From contig NZ_QMBP01000006.1 of NCBI RefSeq assembly GCF_003289945.1, forward strand, positions 244,865 through 308,864: DNA of 64,000 nucleotides, written 5' to 3'. The translations under genes and the position numbers were made by a program. The first letter of the stretch is position 1, and every line of letters begins with the position of its first letter. This DNA comes from Mesorhizobium hawassense. Lineage in GTDB: Bacteria; Pseudomonadota; Alphaproteobacteria; Rhizobiales; Rhizobiaceae. The notes below the pieces were generated by a model. It searched no databases, was not told the origin of the DNA, and saw only the letters and a list, made by a program, of their open reading frames with translations. Below, one piece after another: positions 27,139-35,245 of this stretch.

Positions 27139-27215
27139 GCGCCCGTAGCTCAGCTGGATAGAGCACCAGACTACGAATCTGGGGGTCAGGAGTTCGAATC
27201 TCTTCGGGCGCGCCA
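27139..27215 (+). tRNA. tRNA-Arg (anticodon ACG), CCA encoded
   Basis: 77 bases fold as a cloverleaf. The acceptor stem GCGCCCG pairs with CGGGCGC, the D arm contains AGCTCAGCTGGATAGAGC, and the anticodon stem CCAGA/TCTGG encloses loop CTACGAA with anticodon ACG. The T loop is TTCGAAT, and discriminator G is followed by an encoded CCA. The wobble A is read as inosine to decode CGN arginine codons. Confidence 0.96.
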
Positions 27216-27287
27216 TTTCCTGGATTTCATAGCAAAACTTGGCGCGCCAAGTGAAAAGGTCGGAGTGCCTCAACAGTCTGCCGGGCG

Positions 27288-28202
27288 TCAGTTCTGCTCC
27301 AGAAACCGCTGCACCGCGCTGATTGTCGGCCCGGGAGCTTCTTCCATTAGCCAGTGCCCGGAATCGGGGACGACAACTCCGGTCACATTGGTGGCGGCAT
27401 TGCGCATGACGACCGCCTCCATCTCTCCGAATGACTTGGCGCCGCCGATGGCAAGCACCGGCATTGGCAACTTCTTGGCCAGAGCGGCCTGGTTGTCGAC
27501 GGCATCCTGGCGGATCGATCGGAACTGAGCGAACGCGGCGCGCATTGCGCCGGGCCTGGCATAGAGTTTCGCGTAGTGCTGGCGGGTCGCTTCATCGAAT
27601 TTCGCCGGCGTGCCCGCGAAATCGTTCCAGAACCTGTCGAGATAGATGCGTTCGCGGCCCAGCACGAGACGCTCCATGTCGGGACCGCCGAAATCGAAAT
27701 GCCAGAGCCTCGGATCGCGCACGATATCGTTCCAAGGCGGAATGCCCGGCACCGGCGCATCCATGACGACGAGCTTGTCTGTCTTTTCGGGATAGCGAGC
27801 CGCGTAGGCATAAGCGACCATCGTGCCGATATCGTGCCCGATGATATCGGCTTTCCCGACGCCCAAATGATCGAGCAAAGCCTGGACATCGGCGGCCTGG
27901 TTCCATTTTTCGTAACCGCCCTCTGTGATCGAAGAAAGTCCCATGCCCCGCAGATCGGGAACGATGACGGTATGATTTTTGGAAAGGTCCACAGCCAGCG
28001 GCTCCCACATGTCGCCGGTGTCGCCAAATCCGTGGATCAGCACCACGGCCGGCCCCGATCCACCGATGCGCGCATAGATTTCGGCGCCGTTCGCGGCCAC
28101 CATTTCAGTTCGGAAGCCCAGAAAAGTGCCGGCTTCCGCATGAGCGGTCATCGACCCGCCTATCGTCAGGAACAACGAGAGCGCTATCACCCTGCCTAGC
28201 AT
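27288..28202 (-). CDS. secreted alpha/beta hydrolase of the epoxide hydrolase/dehalogenase type
   Basis: A 304-residue protein from ATG 28202, chosen for its GGAGGG ribosome site. Residues 1-24 form a signal peptide ending TAHAEA. The alpha/beta fold shows the oxyanion HGFGDTGDMW, an aspartate nucleophile D124 in IGHDIGTMVAYAYA and catalytic H283 in PDSGHWLMEE. An Asp nucleophile points to epoxide hydrolase or haloalkane dehalogenase chemistry rather than an esterase. It is divergent from a TetR gene, with a perfect palindrome 38 bases upstream of its start, so it is probably induced by its substrate. Confidence 0.88.
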   Translation of the reverse strand: MLGRVIALSLFLTIGGSMTAHAEAGTFLGFRTEMVAANGAEIYARIGGSGPAVVLIHGFGDTGDMWEPLAVDLSKNHTVIVPDLRGMGLSSITEGGYEKWNQAADVQALLDHLGVGKADIIGHDIGTMVAYAYAARYPEKTDKLVVMDAPVPGIPPWNDIVRDPRLWHFDFGGPDMERLVLGRERIYLDRFWNDFAGTPAKFDEATRQHYAKLYARPGAMRAAFAQFRSIRQDAVDNQAALAKKLPMPVLAIGGAKSFGEMEAVVMRNAATNVTGVVVPDSGHWLMEEAPGPTISAVQRFLEQN

Positions 28203-28240
28203 TTTTCCCTCCACCATTTCGGTTCACGGATGCTGAAAAC

Positions 28241-28256
28241 TAGAACGATCGTTCTA
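28241..28256. promoter_or_regulatory. TetR operator palindrome
   Basis: TAGAACGATCGTTCTA, a perfect 16-base palindrome between the divergent hydrolase and TetR genes. Its position overlaps where both promoters should lie. Confidence 0.8.
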
Positions 28257-28301
28257 TATTAAGCAAGCACTATTATGGAAACGCTGAGTCGGGAGGTTGA
28301 C

Positions 28302-28895
28302 ATGGGAGCGGGAAGACCACGCGAGTTCGACATCGACCAGGCGCTCGACCGGGCGGTCCTGCTCTTCTGGCGTCATGGTTATGAGGGGACTTCAATTGCC
28401 GACCTTACCGACGCGCTCGGCATCACCCGCGCGAGTCTGTACGCCGCGTTCGGCAGCAAGGAGGTCCTGTTCCAGCGCGTCATGGATCGCTATGAGAGCC
28501 GGGCCGGCGCTTACAGGCGCGCGGCGCAGCAGGCTACGGCCCTCGAGGACGCAATTCGGCTCCTGATGACCGGGCCGGTCGAACTGCATGGAGACAAACG
28601 CAATCCGCAAGGCTGCCTGGGTGTCCAAGGGGCATTGTCTGTCAGCGCGTCATCGCAGGTGGTTAGAGGCGATCTGGCCACTCGGCGTCGTCGCGGCGAG
28701 CTCGGCATACTGGATCGACTGCGGCGCGCGCAGGACGAGGGCGAGTTGCAGGCCAGCGCGCAACCCGGTGACCTCGCCCGATACCTTTCCGCGTTGATAT
28801 ATGGAATGGCGGTACTGTCGGCCGATGGAGCGAGCAAAAAGGAGTTGGCGGCTGTCGCGGATATCGCCCTTCGGGGCTGGTCGAAAATTCAATAG
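28302..28895 (+). CDS. TetR/AcrR family regulator of the adjacent hydrolase
   Basis: A 197-residue product from ATG 28302 with a GGGAGG ribosome site; an upstream ATG at 28275 lacks one. The HTH (about residues 15-55) reads ALDRAVLLFWRHGYEGTSIADL followed by ITRASLYAAFGSKEVLF. The C-terminal domain contains a NPQGCLGVQGAL motif typical of a TetR subgroup with a conserved cysteine, which may sense electrophiles. The perfect palindrome at 28241-28256 is the likely operator, giving control of itself and the hydrolase. Confidence 0.9.
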   Translation: MGAGRPREFDIDQALDRAVLLFWRHGYEGTSIADLTDALGITRASLYAAFGSKEVLFQRVMDRYESRAGAYRRAAQQATALEDAIRLLMTGPVELHGDKRNPQGCLGVQGALSVSASSQVVRGDLATRRRRGELGILDRLRRAQDEGELQASAQPGDLARYLSALIYGMAVLSADGASKKELAAVADIALRGWSKIQ

Positions 28896-29013
28896 GCGAT
28901 CCGTGGCGATTGCTTGAACCTGCATCGCAATATCTGACGCTGCCCGCAGCGGGGTACAGTAGCAGCCTGTGCCTTATCGTGGCCGGAAGCGACAGGCTGC
29001 CCGTCCAACCACG

Positions 29014-29892
29014 CTATTTCAGCGGCAGAAACAGCTCCACGACGATCTCGGGCACCGGCCTATCCGGGGCGAAGGACAGCCGCCGCTGGCAATAGAGCGG
29101 GAAGTCACGCGCTTCCTCGCCGCTGGCCGGAAGCCAGTCGCGATAAAGATAGAGACCGGCCGGCTCGAGATTGTTGGTGTTGCCGGGGTAGCGCAGCACG
29201 GCGCAGCGCCCGCCGGGGATCACGCCGGCCTTCATCTGCTTGTCGTCCGCCGCGATCGGCCGGTCGGTCCCCACGCAGATATCCATGCTGTAGTCGGCGG
29301 CGACCGCGGGACATCGCTCGGAACGGAAGATGTTGAAGGTCGGGCTCGTTTCGGGCGACAGACCGGCGGCCTTGCGCCAGGCGATGAAGCGCTGGATGGT
29401 GTCGCCGAGCGTTGCCCGGTCGCCCCGATGCTCCATGATCGCCACCGGCGTCGGCGGCATATCGCGGATCGTCACGTCGTCCCGGGTAAAGATTATCTGC
29501 ATGAGCTTTCTCCTCGCATTGTCGAGCGGCCCGAAGGCCATGAGCCACGCTCCCCAGTTGGGAGATTTGCGGAACGACGAAGGCGATTGTCCGAACCGTT
29601 GCCGAAAGGCGCGGGCGAAGGCGTCGGGCGCCTCGTAGCCGGCATCCATCGCGATGTCCGTGACGCTCTCCCTGTCGGCAAGCCTGTATGAGGCGCGCCG
29701 CATGCGGGTGAGCTGGACATAGCGATGCACGGACAAGCCGAAGGTCGCCGTGAACTGCCGGTGGAAGTGAAACTTGGAGAAGGCGGCAACGCGGCTCACC
29801 GTTTCCAGGTCGAGGTCACCGTCGGGATGCCGGTCGATATAGTCCAGCACCCGCTGCATCCGGCTATGGTAATTCTGAAGCGCCGCTTTCAT
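29014..29892 (-). CDS. AraC-family regulator with GyrI-like effector domain
   Basis: A 292-residue protein. The frame extends upstream to 30024, but ATG 29892 has an AAGGA ribosome site and begins at the HTH. The AraC DNA-binding domain is N-terminal (about 1-105: LDLETVSRVAAFSKFHFHRQF and the second HTH with DAFARAFRQRFGQSPSSFR). The C-terminal part (about 130-292) is a GyrI/Rob-like ligand-binding domain (IIFTRDDVTIRDMPPTPVA, CVGTDRPI, DWLPASGEE). Such proteins often sense hydrophobic drugs. The target is not evident. Confidence 0.9.
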   Translation of the reverse strand: MKAALQNYHSRMQRVLDYIDRHPDGDLDLETVSRVAAFSKFHFHRQFTATFGLSVHRYVQLTRMRRASYRLADRESVTDIAMDAGYEAPDAFARAFRQRFGQSPSSFRKSPNWGAWLMAFGPLDNARRKLMQIIFTRDDVTIRDMPPTPVAIMEHRGDRATLGDTIQRFIAWRKAAGLSPETSPTFNIFRSERCPAVAADYSMDICVGTDRPIAADDKQMKAGVIPGGRCAVLRYPGNTNNLEPAGLYLYRDWLPASGEEARDFPLYCQRRLSFAPDRPVPEIVVELFLPLK

Positions 29893-30077
29893 CGTTCCTT
29901 GCTCTGTGGCCGCATCACTTAGCCGCCCAGGGCCATGATGTTCTCGACCGATCTTGCGGTTTGAAACGACCATGCGCGCACCAAAAACCAATTGCAAAAT
30001 AAAAGCAGTCGATTTAGCCTGCAACCGATTGCATAACGCAATCAGGCTCGCGCGGATCGACCATCGAAGTATCGACT

Positions 30078-30608
30078 ATGGCCAAGCTCGTGTTCGGAAT
30101 GAACCAGTCCCTCGACGGTTACGTCGATCATACGGAGTTTGGGCCAAGCCCCACGCTCTTCCGCCATTTCATCGAGGATGTGCGGCGCAAGGCTGGCAGC
30201 GTCTACGGTCGCCGCATGTATGAGATCATGCGTTATTGGGACGACGATCATCCCGAATGGGATGCCGATCGACAGGCCTTCGCCGCGGCTTGGCGAAACC
30301 AGCACAAATGGGTCGTCTCGCGCTCGTTGCGGTCGGTCGGCCCCAACGCCTCGCTGGTCGAGAGTGATCTCGATGGCGCGATGCGCAAGCTGAAGGCCGA
30401 GCGCGATGGCGAGATCGCGGTCGCAGGTCCCGACCTAGCGCGAAGCCTCACCGACCTCGGCTTGATCGATGAATATCGGATCTACCTGCACCCGGTCGTG
30501 CTTGGCCGCGGCAAGCCGTATTTCGCCGGACCCCGGCCGCGGCTCCGCCTCATGGCCAATGATCGGATCGACGAGGATGTAATCAGGCTGACCTATGCTC
30601 CTGCCTGA
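30078..30608 (+). CDS. dihydrofolate reductase family protein (RibD C-terminal-like)
   Basis: A 176-residue protein starting MAKLVFGMNQSLDGYVD, the pattern of the RibD_C/DHFR-like reductases. Further marks are YGRRMYEIMRYW, the HKWVVSRSL segment, the NADPH-region IAVAGPDLARSLTDLGLIDE and YRIYLHPVVLGRGKPYF. These NADPH-dependent proteins are often accessory and of unknown substrate; this is not the housekeeping FolA. It is convergent with the ClpS-AAA gene, 27 bases between stops. Confidence 0.87.
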   Translation: MAKLVFGMNQSLDGYVDHTEFGPSPTLFRHFIEDVRRKAGSVYGRRMYEIMRYWDDDHPEWDADRQAFAAAWRNQHKWVVSRSLRSVGPNASLVESDLDGAMRKLKAERDGEIAVAGPDLARSLTDLGLIDEYRIYLHPVVLGRGKPYFAGPRPRLRLMANDRIDEDVIRLTYAPA

Positions 30609-30635
30609 TCGCGCGACTGGAGCGACGAGCCCGGC

Positions 30636-32282
30636 TCAATAGCCGGAAGGCTCCTCGCTTGCCCCGCCGAGCAGCCTGACATTGAGCCGGCCGCCGGTGA
30701 ACAGCATGTCGTCCAGGGCCTCGGCGAGATCCCTGGAGCTCACGGCCTCGCCGTCGCCCTGCATGATGCTGGTTTGCGCGGCGCGGCGCATGAGCTCTTT
30801 GATGAAGGCCGCGCTGACGCCCTTCGTGCGCATCACCGCCTCGGCCACGATCGCGTCGGGAAGCTTGAGCCCACCGCCATAAAGGCGCACCAGCTTCTCG
30901 CGGCAGCCGTCGTCAGGCAGCGGCACCTCGATGGCCTGGTCGATGCGTCCCGGACGCCCTGTGAGTGCTCCTTCGAGCTGCTCGGGCCGGTTGGTGGTCA
31001 GCACGAACAGGATGTCGGCATTGTCCTTCAACCCGTCCATCTCGTTGAGCAGGACGTTGAGGAGGGATTCTTCGCACGGGCCGCCCATATTCTCGCGGTC
31101 GCGGGCAATGAGGTCCACGTCCTCGATCACCACCGTCGCCGGCTGCAGCAGGCGCGCCAGCGTCATATATTGCGACAGAAGGCCCATCTGGCCGGCCGTG
31201 ATGATCAGCGTCGTATGTCCGGGCAGATTGGCGGCGAGATAGCGGATGGTGTGCGTCTTGCCGGTACCGGGCGGGCCGTAGAGCAGGATGCCCTTGCGCG
31301 TCGATTGCCCAAGCCGCCGCAACGCCTCCCGGCTCTCGATGAAGCGGATCACGTTGCGGTCGAGAAGCTTCAGCGTCTGTTCCGGCAGGATGACCGCGTC
31401 GCGCTGCACCTGCGGCAGGCGATGCACCATCACGCCCCTGGAGCGGCCGCGATAATCTCCTTCCGCTTCGAGGGACAGAACCTTGCCGCGATAGGAACGC
31501 GCGGCATTGATGGTCGCCTCCAACTCCGAGAAGCAGCGGCCCACCAGCGCCAAGCCGGCTTCGCCGGCGGGCACCGCGATCTCGACGCAGGTTCCGGATT
31601 CCTGGCCGAACTCACGGTGAAAAGACAGCACGACCGCGTAATGCAGATCGCCATCGCGATTGAGCCACAAGCCATTGTTGAGGCACTTCGTCGGCTCGGT
31701 TTCGCCGATATCGACATCCTGATACTGCGCGGCAGAGATGGTGACGGCGTGCTGTCCTTCTTTGGTCAGCGCGGCATAGGTCAGCGTCTCGTAGCGATGC
31801 TGCTCGTAAAGGCCGAAGAAGCGAATGGGCGAGGCCGAGAACAGCTTGTCGAGCGCCACCTGCACATCGGCGCGCATATGGCCGGGAAACTGGCGCGAGG
31901 TTGCGGTGATCTCGTCATGCGCCAGTCCCGCGAAATGCCAGGCGATCGCTTCATGGGCATATTTGAACTTTTTGTTGCGCGGAGCCTCCACCGGCTGGTC
32001 GGTGGCTGCGTCTTCGGCTCCGCCGGGGGCGGCGGTGATGCGAAGCGGATGGCCGGCCGCCTTGATGCGCTGCTCCGCCGTCTCCAGCATCGCCTTCGCG
32101 ACTGCGGAAGGATAGCTGCCGCACACGGCCTTTCCCTGCTGCGACACCCTCGCGGCGAAAGTCTCGGCCTCCGCCTCGGATCGGCTGAAGACCGAGCGGA
32201 TCAGATCGACGACAAACGCCCACGGGGTCTGGTCGTCATTGTGAATGACAAGTTCTAATGTCTCGTCAGGTGTATGACGCAC
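30636..32282 (-). CDS. ClpS-domain / AAA+ ATPase fusion protein
   Basis: A 548-residue protein with a GTG start at 32282. Residues 8-85 match the ClpS N-degron adaptor fold (LVIHNDDQTPWAFVVDL, then QQGKAVCG and AAGHPLRI). N15 and D16 of the degron pocket are kept, but the pocket His of ClpS is S47 and the gatekeeper Met is W21. A middle region (about 105-290) is unfamiliar. The AAA+ module has Walker A GPPGTGKT (336-343), Walker B-like VVIEDVD (384-390), sensor N431 and arginine fingers R443/R446. No protease domain is seen. A degron-reading unfoldase or remodeller is the natural inference. Confidence 0.8.
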   Translation of the reverse strand: MRHTPDETLELVIHNDDQTPWAFVVDLIRSVFSRSEAEAETFAARVSQQGKAVCGSYPSAVAKAMLETAEQRIKAAGHPLRITAAPGGAEDAATDQPVEAPRNKKFKYAHEAIAWHFAGLAHDEITATSRQFPGHMRADVQVALDKLFSASPIRFFGLYEQHRYETLTYAALTKEGQHAVTISAAQYQDVDIGETEPTKCLNNGLWLNRDGDLHYAVVLSFHREFGQESGTCVEIAVPAGEAGLALVGRCFSELEATINAARSYRGKVLSLEAEGDYRGRSRGVMVHRLPQVQRDAVILPEQTLKLLDRNVIRFIESREALRRLGQSTRKGILLYGPPGTGKTHTIRYLAANLPGHTTLIITAGQMGLLSQYMTLARLLQPATVVIEDVDLIARDRENMGGPCEESLLNVLLNEMDGLKDNADILFVLTTNRPEQLEGALTGRPGRIDQAIEVPLPDDGCREKLVRLYGGGLKLPDAIVAEAVMRTKGVSAAFIKELMRRAAQTSIMQGDGEAVSSRDLAEALDDMLFTGGRLNVRLLGGASEEPSGY

Positions 32283-32477
32283 TGTAACGGCTCACTTTCT
32301 CAGGCGCTTCAGGTCGCCAATATCTGTGTAATATCGCATGATTTGTTAACAGACCGACGACCGAAACCCTTGAAACTGTTCGGGTGGCAGCCGTGCGGGC
32401 GGATATGCACGCTGGGGACTACCCCACACCGTCATAGGTTTCATTTGGCACCCCTTCTTTTCTGAAATGCCTGCCTG

Positions 32478-32516
32478 TTGACATATATGCAAAACACTTA
32501 TATGTATCTTGCATAT
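32478..32516 (+). promoter_or_regulatory. promoter with overlapping operator for the NrtR-SPFH-NADK operon
   Basis: TTGACA (32478-32483), 17 bases, then TATGTA (32501-32506) form a near-consensus sigma-70 promoter. An inverted repeat ATATGCAA (32485-32492) / TTGCATAT (32509-32516) brackets the spacer and -10. A repressor bound here would block polymerase. The first gene downstream encodes an NrtR-like regulator, so self-repression is likely. Confidence 0.7.
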
Positions 32517-32534
32517 TAGGTGCGAGATACGCCG

Positions 32535-33257
32535 ATGAACGAGACCGAGTTCCTCAAGGAATACGACCCGACCGCCTTCCAGCGCCCGTCGGTGGCGGTC
32601 GACCTTGTCCTGCTCGGCATCCGCGACGGCTGGCCGGCCGTGTTGCTGGTCAAGCGCGACCAGCTTCCGCATGTGGGTCGCTGGGCGCTGCCGGGCGGCT
32701 TCGTCGGCATCGACGAATCCCTCGATGCGGCCGCCGCGCGCGTGTTGCGCGAAAAGGCCGGCATGGGCGAGGCGCATCTCGAACAGCTCTACACATTTGG
32801 CGCAGTGGATCGCGATCCGCGCATGCGCATCATCAGCGTCGCCTATCTGGCGTTGCTCACCGAGCAGGCCTTCGATGCGGCGCTCGGCGCGATGCCGGCG
32901 CTGCTGCCGGCCGCGATCCAAGTGCCCTGGGCCGGCGAGACCGGCGGGCCGGTCACCGTGCTCTCACCGGAAAAGCAGGAGTTGACGCTCGCCTTCGACC
33001 ACGCCGCCATCCTGGCGACGGCCATGCTGAGGTTGCGTGGCAAGCTCGACTATTCCGATGTCGCCTTCGCGCTGCTGCCTGAGCTCTTCACGTTGCGGCA
33101 GCTGCAGGATGTGCATGAGGCGGTCCTCGGTGCCGCGCTCAACAAGCCGGCCTTTCGCCGGCGCCAGCTCGACAAGGGCTGGCTGGCGGCGACCGGCGCC
33201 TATGAGGTCGGCGCGGCCTTCCGCCCGGCCGAACTCTATCGCTTTCAACGTCATTGA
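32535..33257 (+). CDS. NrtR-like Nudix-domain transcriptional regulator
   Basis: A 240-residue protein from ATG 32535. The N-terminal Nudix domain (about 15-150) has a degenerate Nudix box: G55 and E61 are kept, but the REUxEE part reads R69-V-L-R-E-K74, so two metal ligands are changed and hydrolysis is doubtful. The C-terminal winged helix (about 165-240: ELFTLRQLQDVHEAVLG, then KGWLAATG and RPAELYRF) is the NrtR type. NrtR proteins repress NAD-metabolism genes and respond to ADP-ribose. The operon includes an NAD-kinase-like gene, which fits. The overlapping promoter/operator is just upstream. Confidence 0.82.
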   Translation: MNETEFLKEYDPTAFQRPSVAVDLVLLGIRDGWPAVLLVKRDQLPHVGRWALPGGFVGIDESLDAAAARVLREKAGMGEAHLEQLYTFGAVDRDPRMRIISVAYLALLTEQAFDAALGAMPALLPAAIQVPWAGETGGPVTVLSPEKQELTLAFDHAAILATAMLRLRGKLDYSDVAFALLPELFTLRQLQDVHEAVLGAALNKPAFRRRQLDKGWLAATGAYEVGAAFRPAELYRFQRH

Positions 33258-33269
33258 GGGAGAACCATC

Positions 33270-34253
33270 ATGGCCACCATCCGCAGTCTAGGCTTCGTCG
33301 CCCAGCTTCGCAGCGAGGCAAGCAGCCACGTCATCCGTTATCGCAACGGCCAAGTCATGCAGAGCGGCCGCGGCCTGGTCTTCTGGTTCGTGCCCGAGAC
33401 GGCCAGCATCGCCGAACTGCCGATGGACGACCGCGAGATGACCTTGTTCGTCAAGGGCCGCAGCCAGGATTTCCAGACCGTCGCCGTGCAAGGCACGATC
33501 GGCTGGCACGTCGTCGACCCGGCGCGGCTGGCCGAGCGCGTCGATTTCAGCATCGACCTCAGGAATGGCAAGCTGCGCGGCGAGCCGATCGAAAAAATCC
33601 AGGCCCGTATCGCCGACATCGCCAACCAGGCGGTGCAGCAATATCTCGGCCAGGCGCCGGTGCGGGCGCTGCTCGATGCCGGACCCGCGCCCTTGCGCGA
33701 ACGGCTGCAGGCGCTGGTCGCGGCAGACCCGGCGCTGACCGAAATCGGCGTCGCCGCGGTCACCGTCAGGCTCACCAACCTCACCCCGACGGCCGAGCTC
33801 GAGCGCGCGCTGCAGACGCCGACCTTCGAGGCTTTGCAGCAGAAGGCCGACGAAGCGACCTTCGAGCGCCGGGCGCTCGCCGTCGAGAAGGAGCGTGCCA
33901 TCGCCGAGAACGAGCTGGCGAACAAGACCGAGTTGGCGCGGCGCGAAAAGCTGCTGATCGCCGAAGAGGCCGAGAACGCCCGCAACCGTGCCACCGGAGC
34001 GGCCGAAGCGCAGCAGATCGAAGCCGGTGCCGAGGCCGAGCGCATCCGCGCCATCGAAGGGGCGAAGGCCGAGACCGAGCGGCAGCACATCGCCATTTAT
34101 CGCGACCTGCCGCCCGCGATCCTGCTCGGCCTTGCGGCGCAGCAGTTCGCCGGCAAGCTGGAGAAGATCGAGCACGTCAACGTCACGCCCGACCTGCTTG
34201 CAACCTTGCTTGGCGAATTCCGCAAAAGCCCGGCGGCGATCGAGGCGCGCTAA
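33270..34253 (+). CDS. SPFH/band-7 domain protein without membrane anchor
   Basis: A 327-residue protein, 12 bases after the regulator, with a good ribosome site (GAGGGAGAA). The SPFH domain occupies about 10-190 (GRGLVFWFVPETASIAELP, FQTVAVQGTIGWHVVD). A charged coiled coil follows (about 190-275; Ala/Glu/Lys-rich, ATGAAEAQQIEAGAEAER). Most SPFH proteins have an N-terminal membrane helix; none is visible here, so it may oligomerise in the cytosol or attach peripherally. It is the middle gene of the NrtR-SPFH-NADK-like operon. Role unknown. Confidence 0.85.
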   Translation: MATIRSLGFVAQLRSEASSHVIRYRNGQVMQSGRGLVFWFVPETASIAELPMDDREMTLFVKGRSQDFQTVAVQGTIGWHVVDPARLAERVDFSIDLRNGKLRGEPIEKIQARIADIANQAVQQYLGQAPVRALLDAGPAPLRERLQALVAADPALTEIGVAAVTVRLTNLTPTAELERALQTPTFEALQQKADEATFERRALAVEKERAIAENELANKTELARREKLLIAEEAENARNRATGAAEAQQIEAGAEAERIRAIEGAKAETERQHIAIYRDLPPAILLGLAAQQFAGKLEKIEHVNVTPDLLATLLGEFRKSPAAIEAR

Positions 34254-34300
34254 AGCGTGTCTCCCCGAAAGTGGGACCGGTTTTCGGAAAAGATCATGCT
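34254..34300. repeat. palindromic intergenic repeat, family E
   Basis: A 47-base element with hairpin arms CCGAAA / TTTTCGG around GTGGGACCGG and an AGCGTG...CATGCT outer frame. I recognise this as a common rhizobial repeat. It sits inside the operon, between the SPFH and NAD-kinase-like genes. Confidence 0.75.
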
Positions 34301-34320
34301 CCAACAAAGAGGAGGTACAG

Positions 34321-35217
34321 ATGGCCGCGAACCGTCCTCGCGCGGTCTTCGTGACCCGCGAGACCGACTACGAGCTTCTGATCGCGCATCATGCGACGCG
34401 TGGTCAGGCCCGCTTCTTCCTGGAGACGCGCGGCCAGCGGCTGGAGGACGTCGAGGCCCGGCACGATCGCTTCCACGCGGTGCTGGGCACGGCGCGCGCC
34501 GCCGTGCCGGCCGACTGGCGGCAGACCCTGGTGACGCGCGCCGATCTCAACCGCTTCCTGTTCGCGCCCGACGACGTCGTTGTCGCCATCGGCCAGGACG
34601 GGCTGGTCGCCAACGTCGCCAAATATCTCAACGGCCAGCCGGTGCTCGGCGTGAATCCGGCGCCGGATCTCTATGATGGCGTCCTGGTGCGGATCGGCGT
34701 CGGCAGGTTGGCCAGGCTGCTTGTCGCCAGCACCGCCGGCGATGTCGAGATGGAATCGCGCACGATGGTCCAGGCCGAGCTCGGCGAGGGCGAGACGCTT
34801 CTTGCGCTGAACGAGATCTTCGTCGGTCACCGCAGCCACCAGTCGGCCCGCTACCGCATCGAGGCGGAAGGCGAGGCGGAAGACCATTCCTCCAGCGGCC
34901 TCATCGTCGCCTCCGGCACCGGCGCGACGGGCTGGGCGCGCTCGATCATGGAAGCGACGCATCTGGAACTGTCGCTCGGCCGCGAAGAGCACGCGGTCGG
35001 CTTCTGGGTGCGCGAGCCCTTCCCGAGCATCGCCACCGCCACGAAGCTGCGGGCGGGAAAGATCACCGAAAAACCGCTCTCCATCACCTCGCGGATGAAT
35101 GAAGGCGGCGTGATCTTCGCCGACGGCATCGAGCAGGATTTCGTTGCCTTCGACTGGGGCCGGCAGGTGCGGCTGTCGCCGGCGTCGAGGGTTCTGCGCC
35201 TGGTCGTCGACCCGTAG
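34321..35217 (+). CDS. NAD-kinase-like protein
   Basis: A 298-residue protein from ATG 34321 with GGAGG seven bases upstream. An N-terminal segment of about 80 residues precedes an ATP-NAD kinase-like fold. The GGDG motif is GQDG (91-94) in VVVAIGQDGLVANVAKYL. The NE motif is N164-E165 in LALNEIF, the substrate loop is SGTGATGW (198-205), and the C-terminal strand has FADGIEQD (266-273). These match NAD kinase in order and spacing, with substitutions in the ATP motif, so activity may be altered. It is the last gene of the NrtR-SPFH operon. Confidence 0.78.
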   Translation: MAANRPRAVFVTRETDYELLIAHHATRGQARFFLETRGQRLEDVEARHDRFHAVLGTARAAVPADWRQTLVTRADLNRFLFAPDDVVVAIGQDGLVANVAKYLNGQPVLGVNPAPDLYDGVLVRIGVGRLARLLVASTAGDVEMESRTMVQAELGEGETLLALNEIFVGHRSHQSARYRIEAEGEAEDHSSSGLIVASGTGATGWARSIMEATHLELSLGREEHAVGFWVREPFPSIATATKLRAGKITEKPLSITSRMNEGGVIFADGIEQDFVAFDWGRQVRLSPASRVLRLVVDP

Positions 35218-35245
35218 AGCTGCGGCAAGGCGGCGCCTCTGCCGT

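Noticed and set aside
27118..27528. Plus-strand frame over the tRNA gene
   Set aside because: Its N-terminal half translates tRNA-Arg and the rest is antisense to the hydrolase.
27139..30608. Genomic island integrated at tRNA-Arg
   Set aside because: Regulators and enzymes follow the tRNA, but there is no integrase and no repeat of the tRNA 3' end was noticed downstream.
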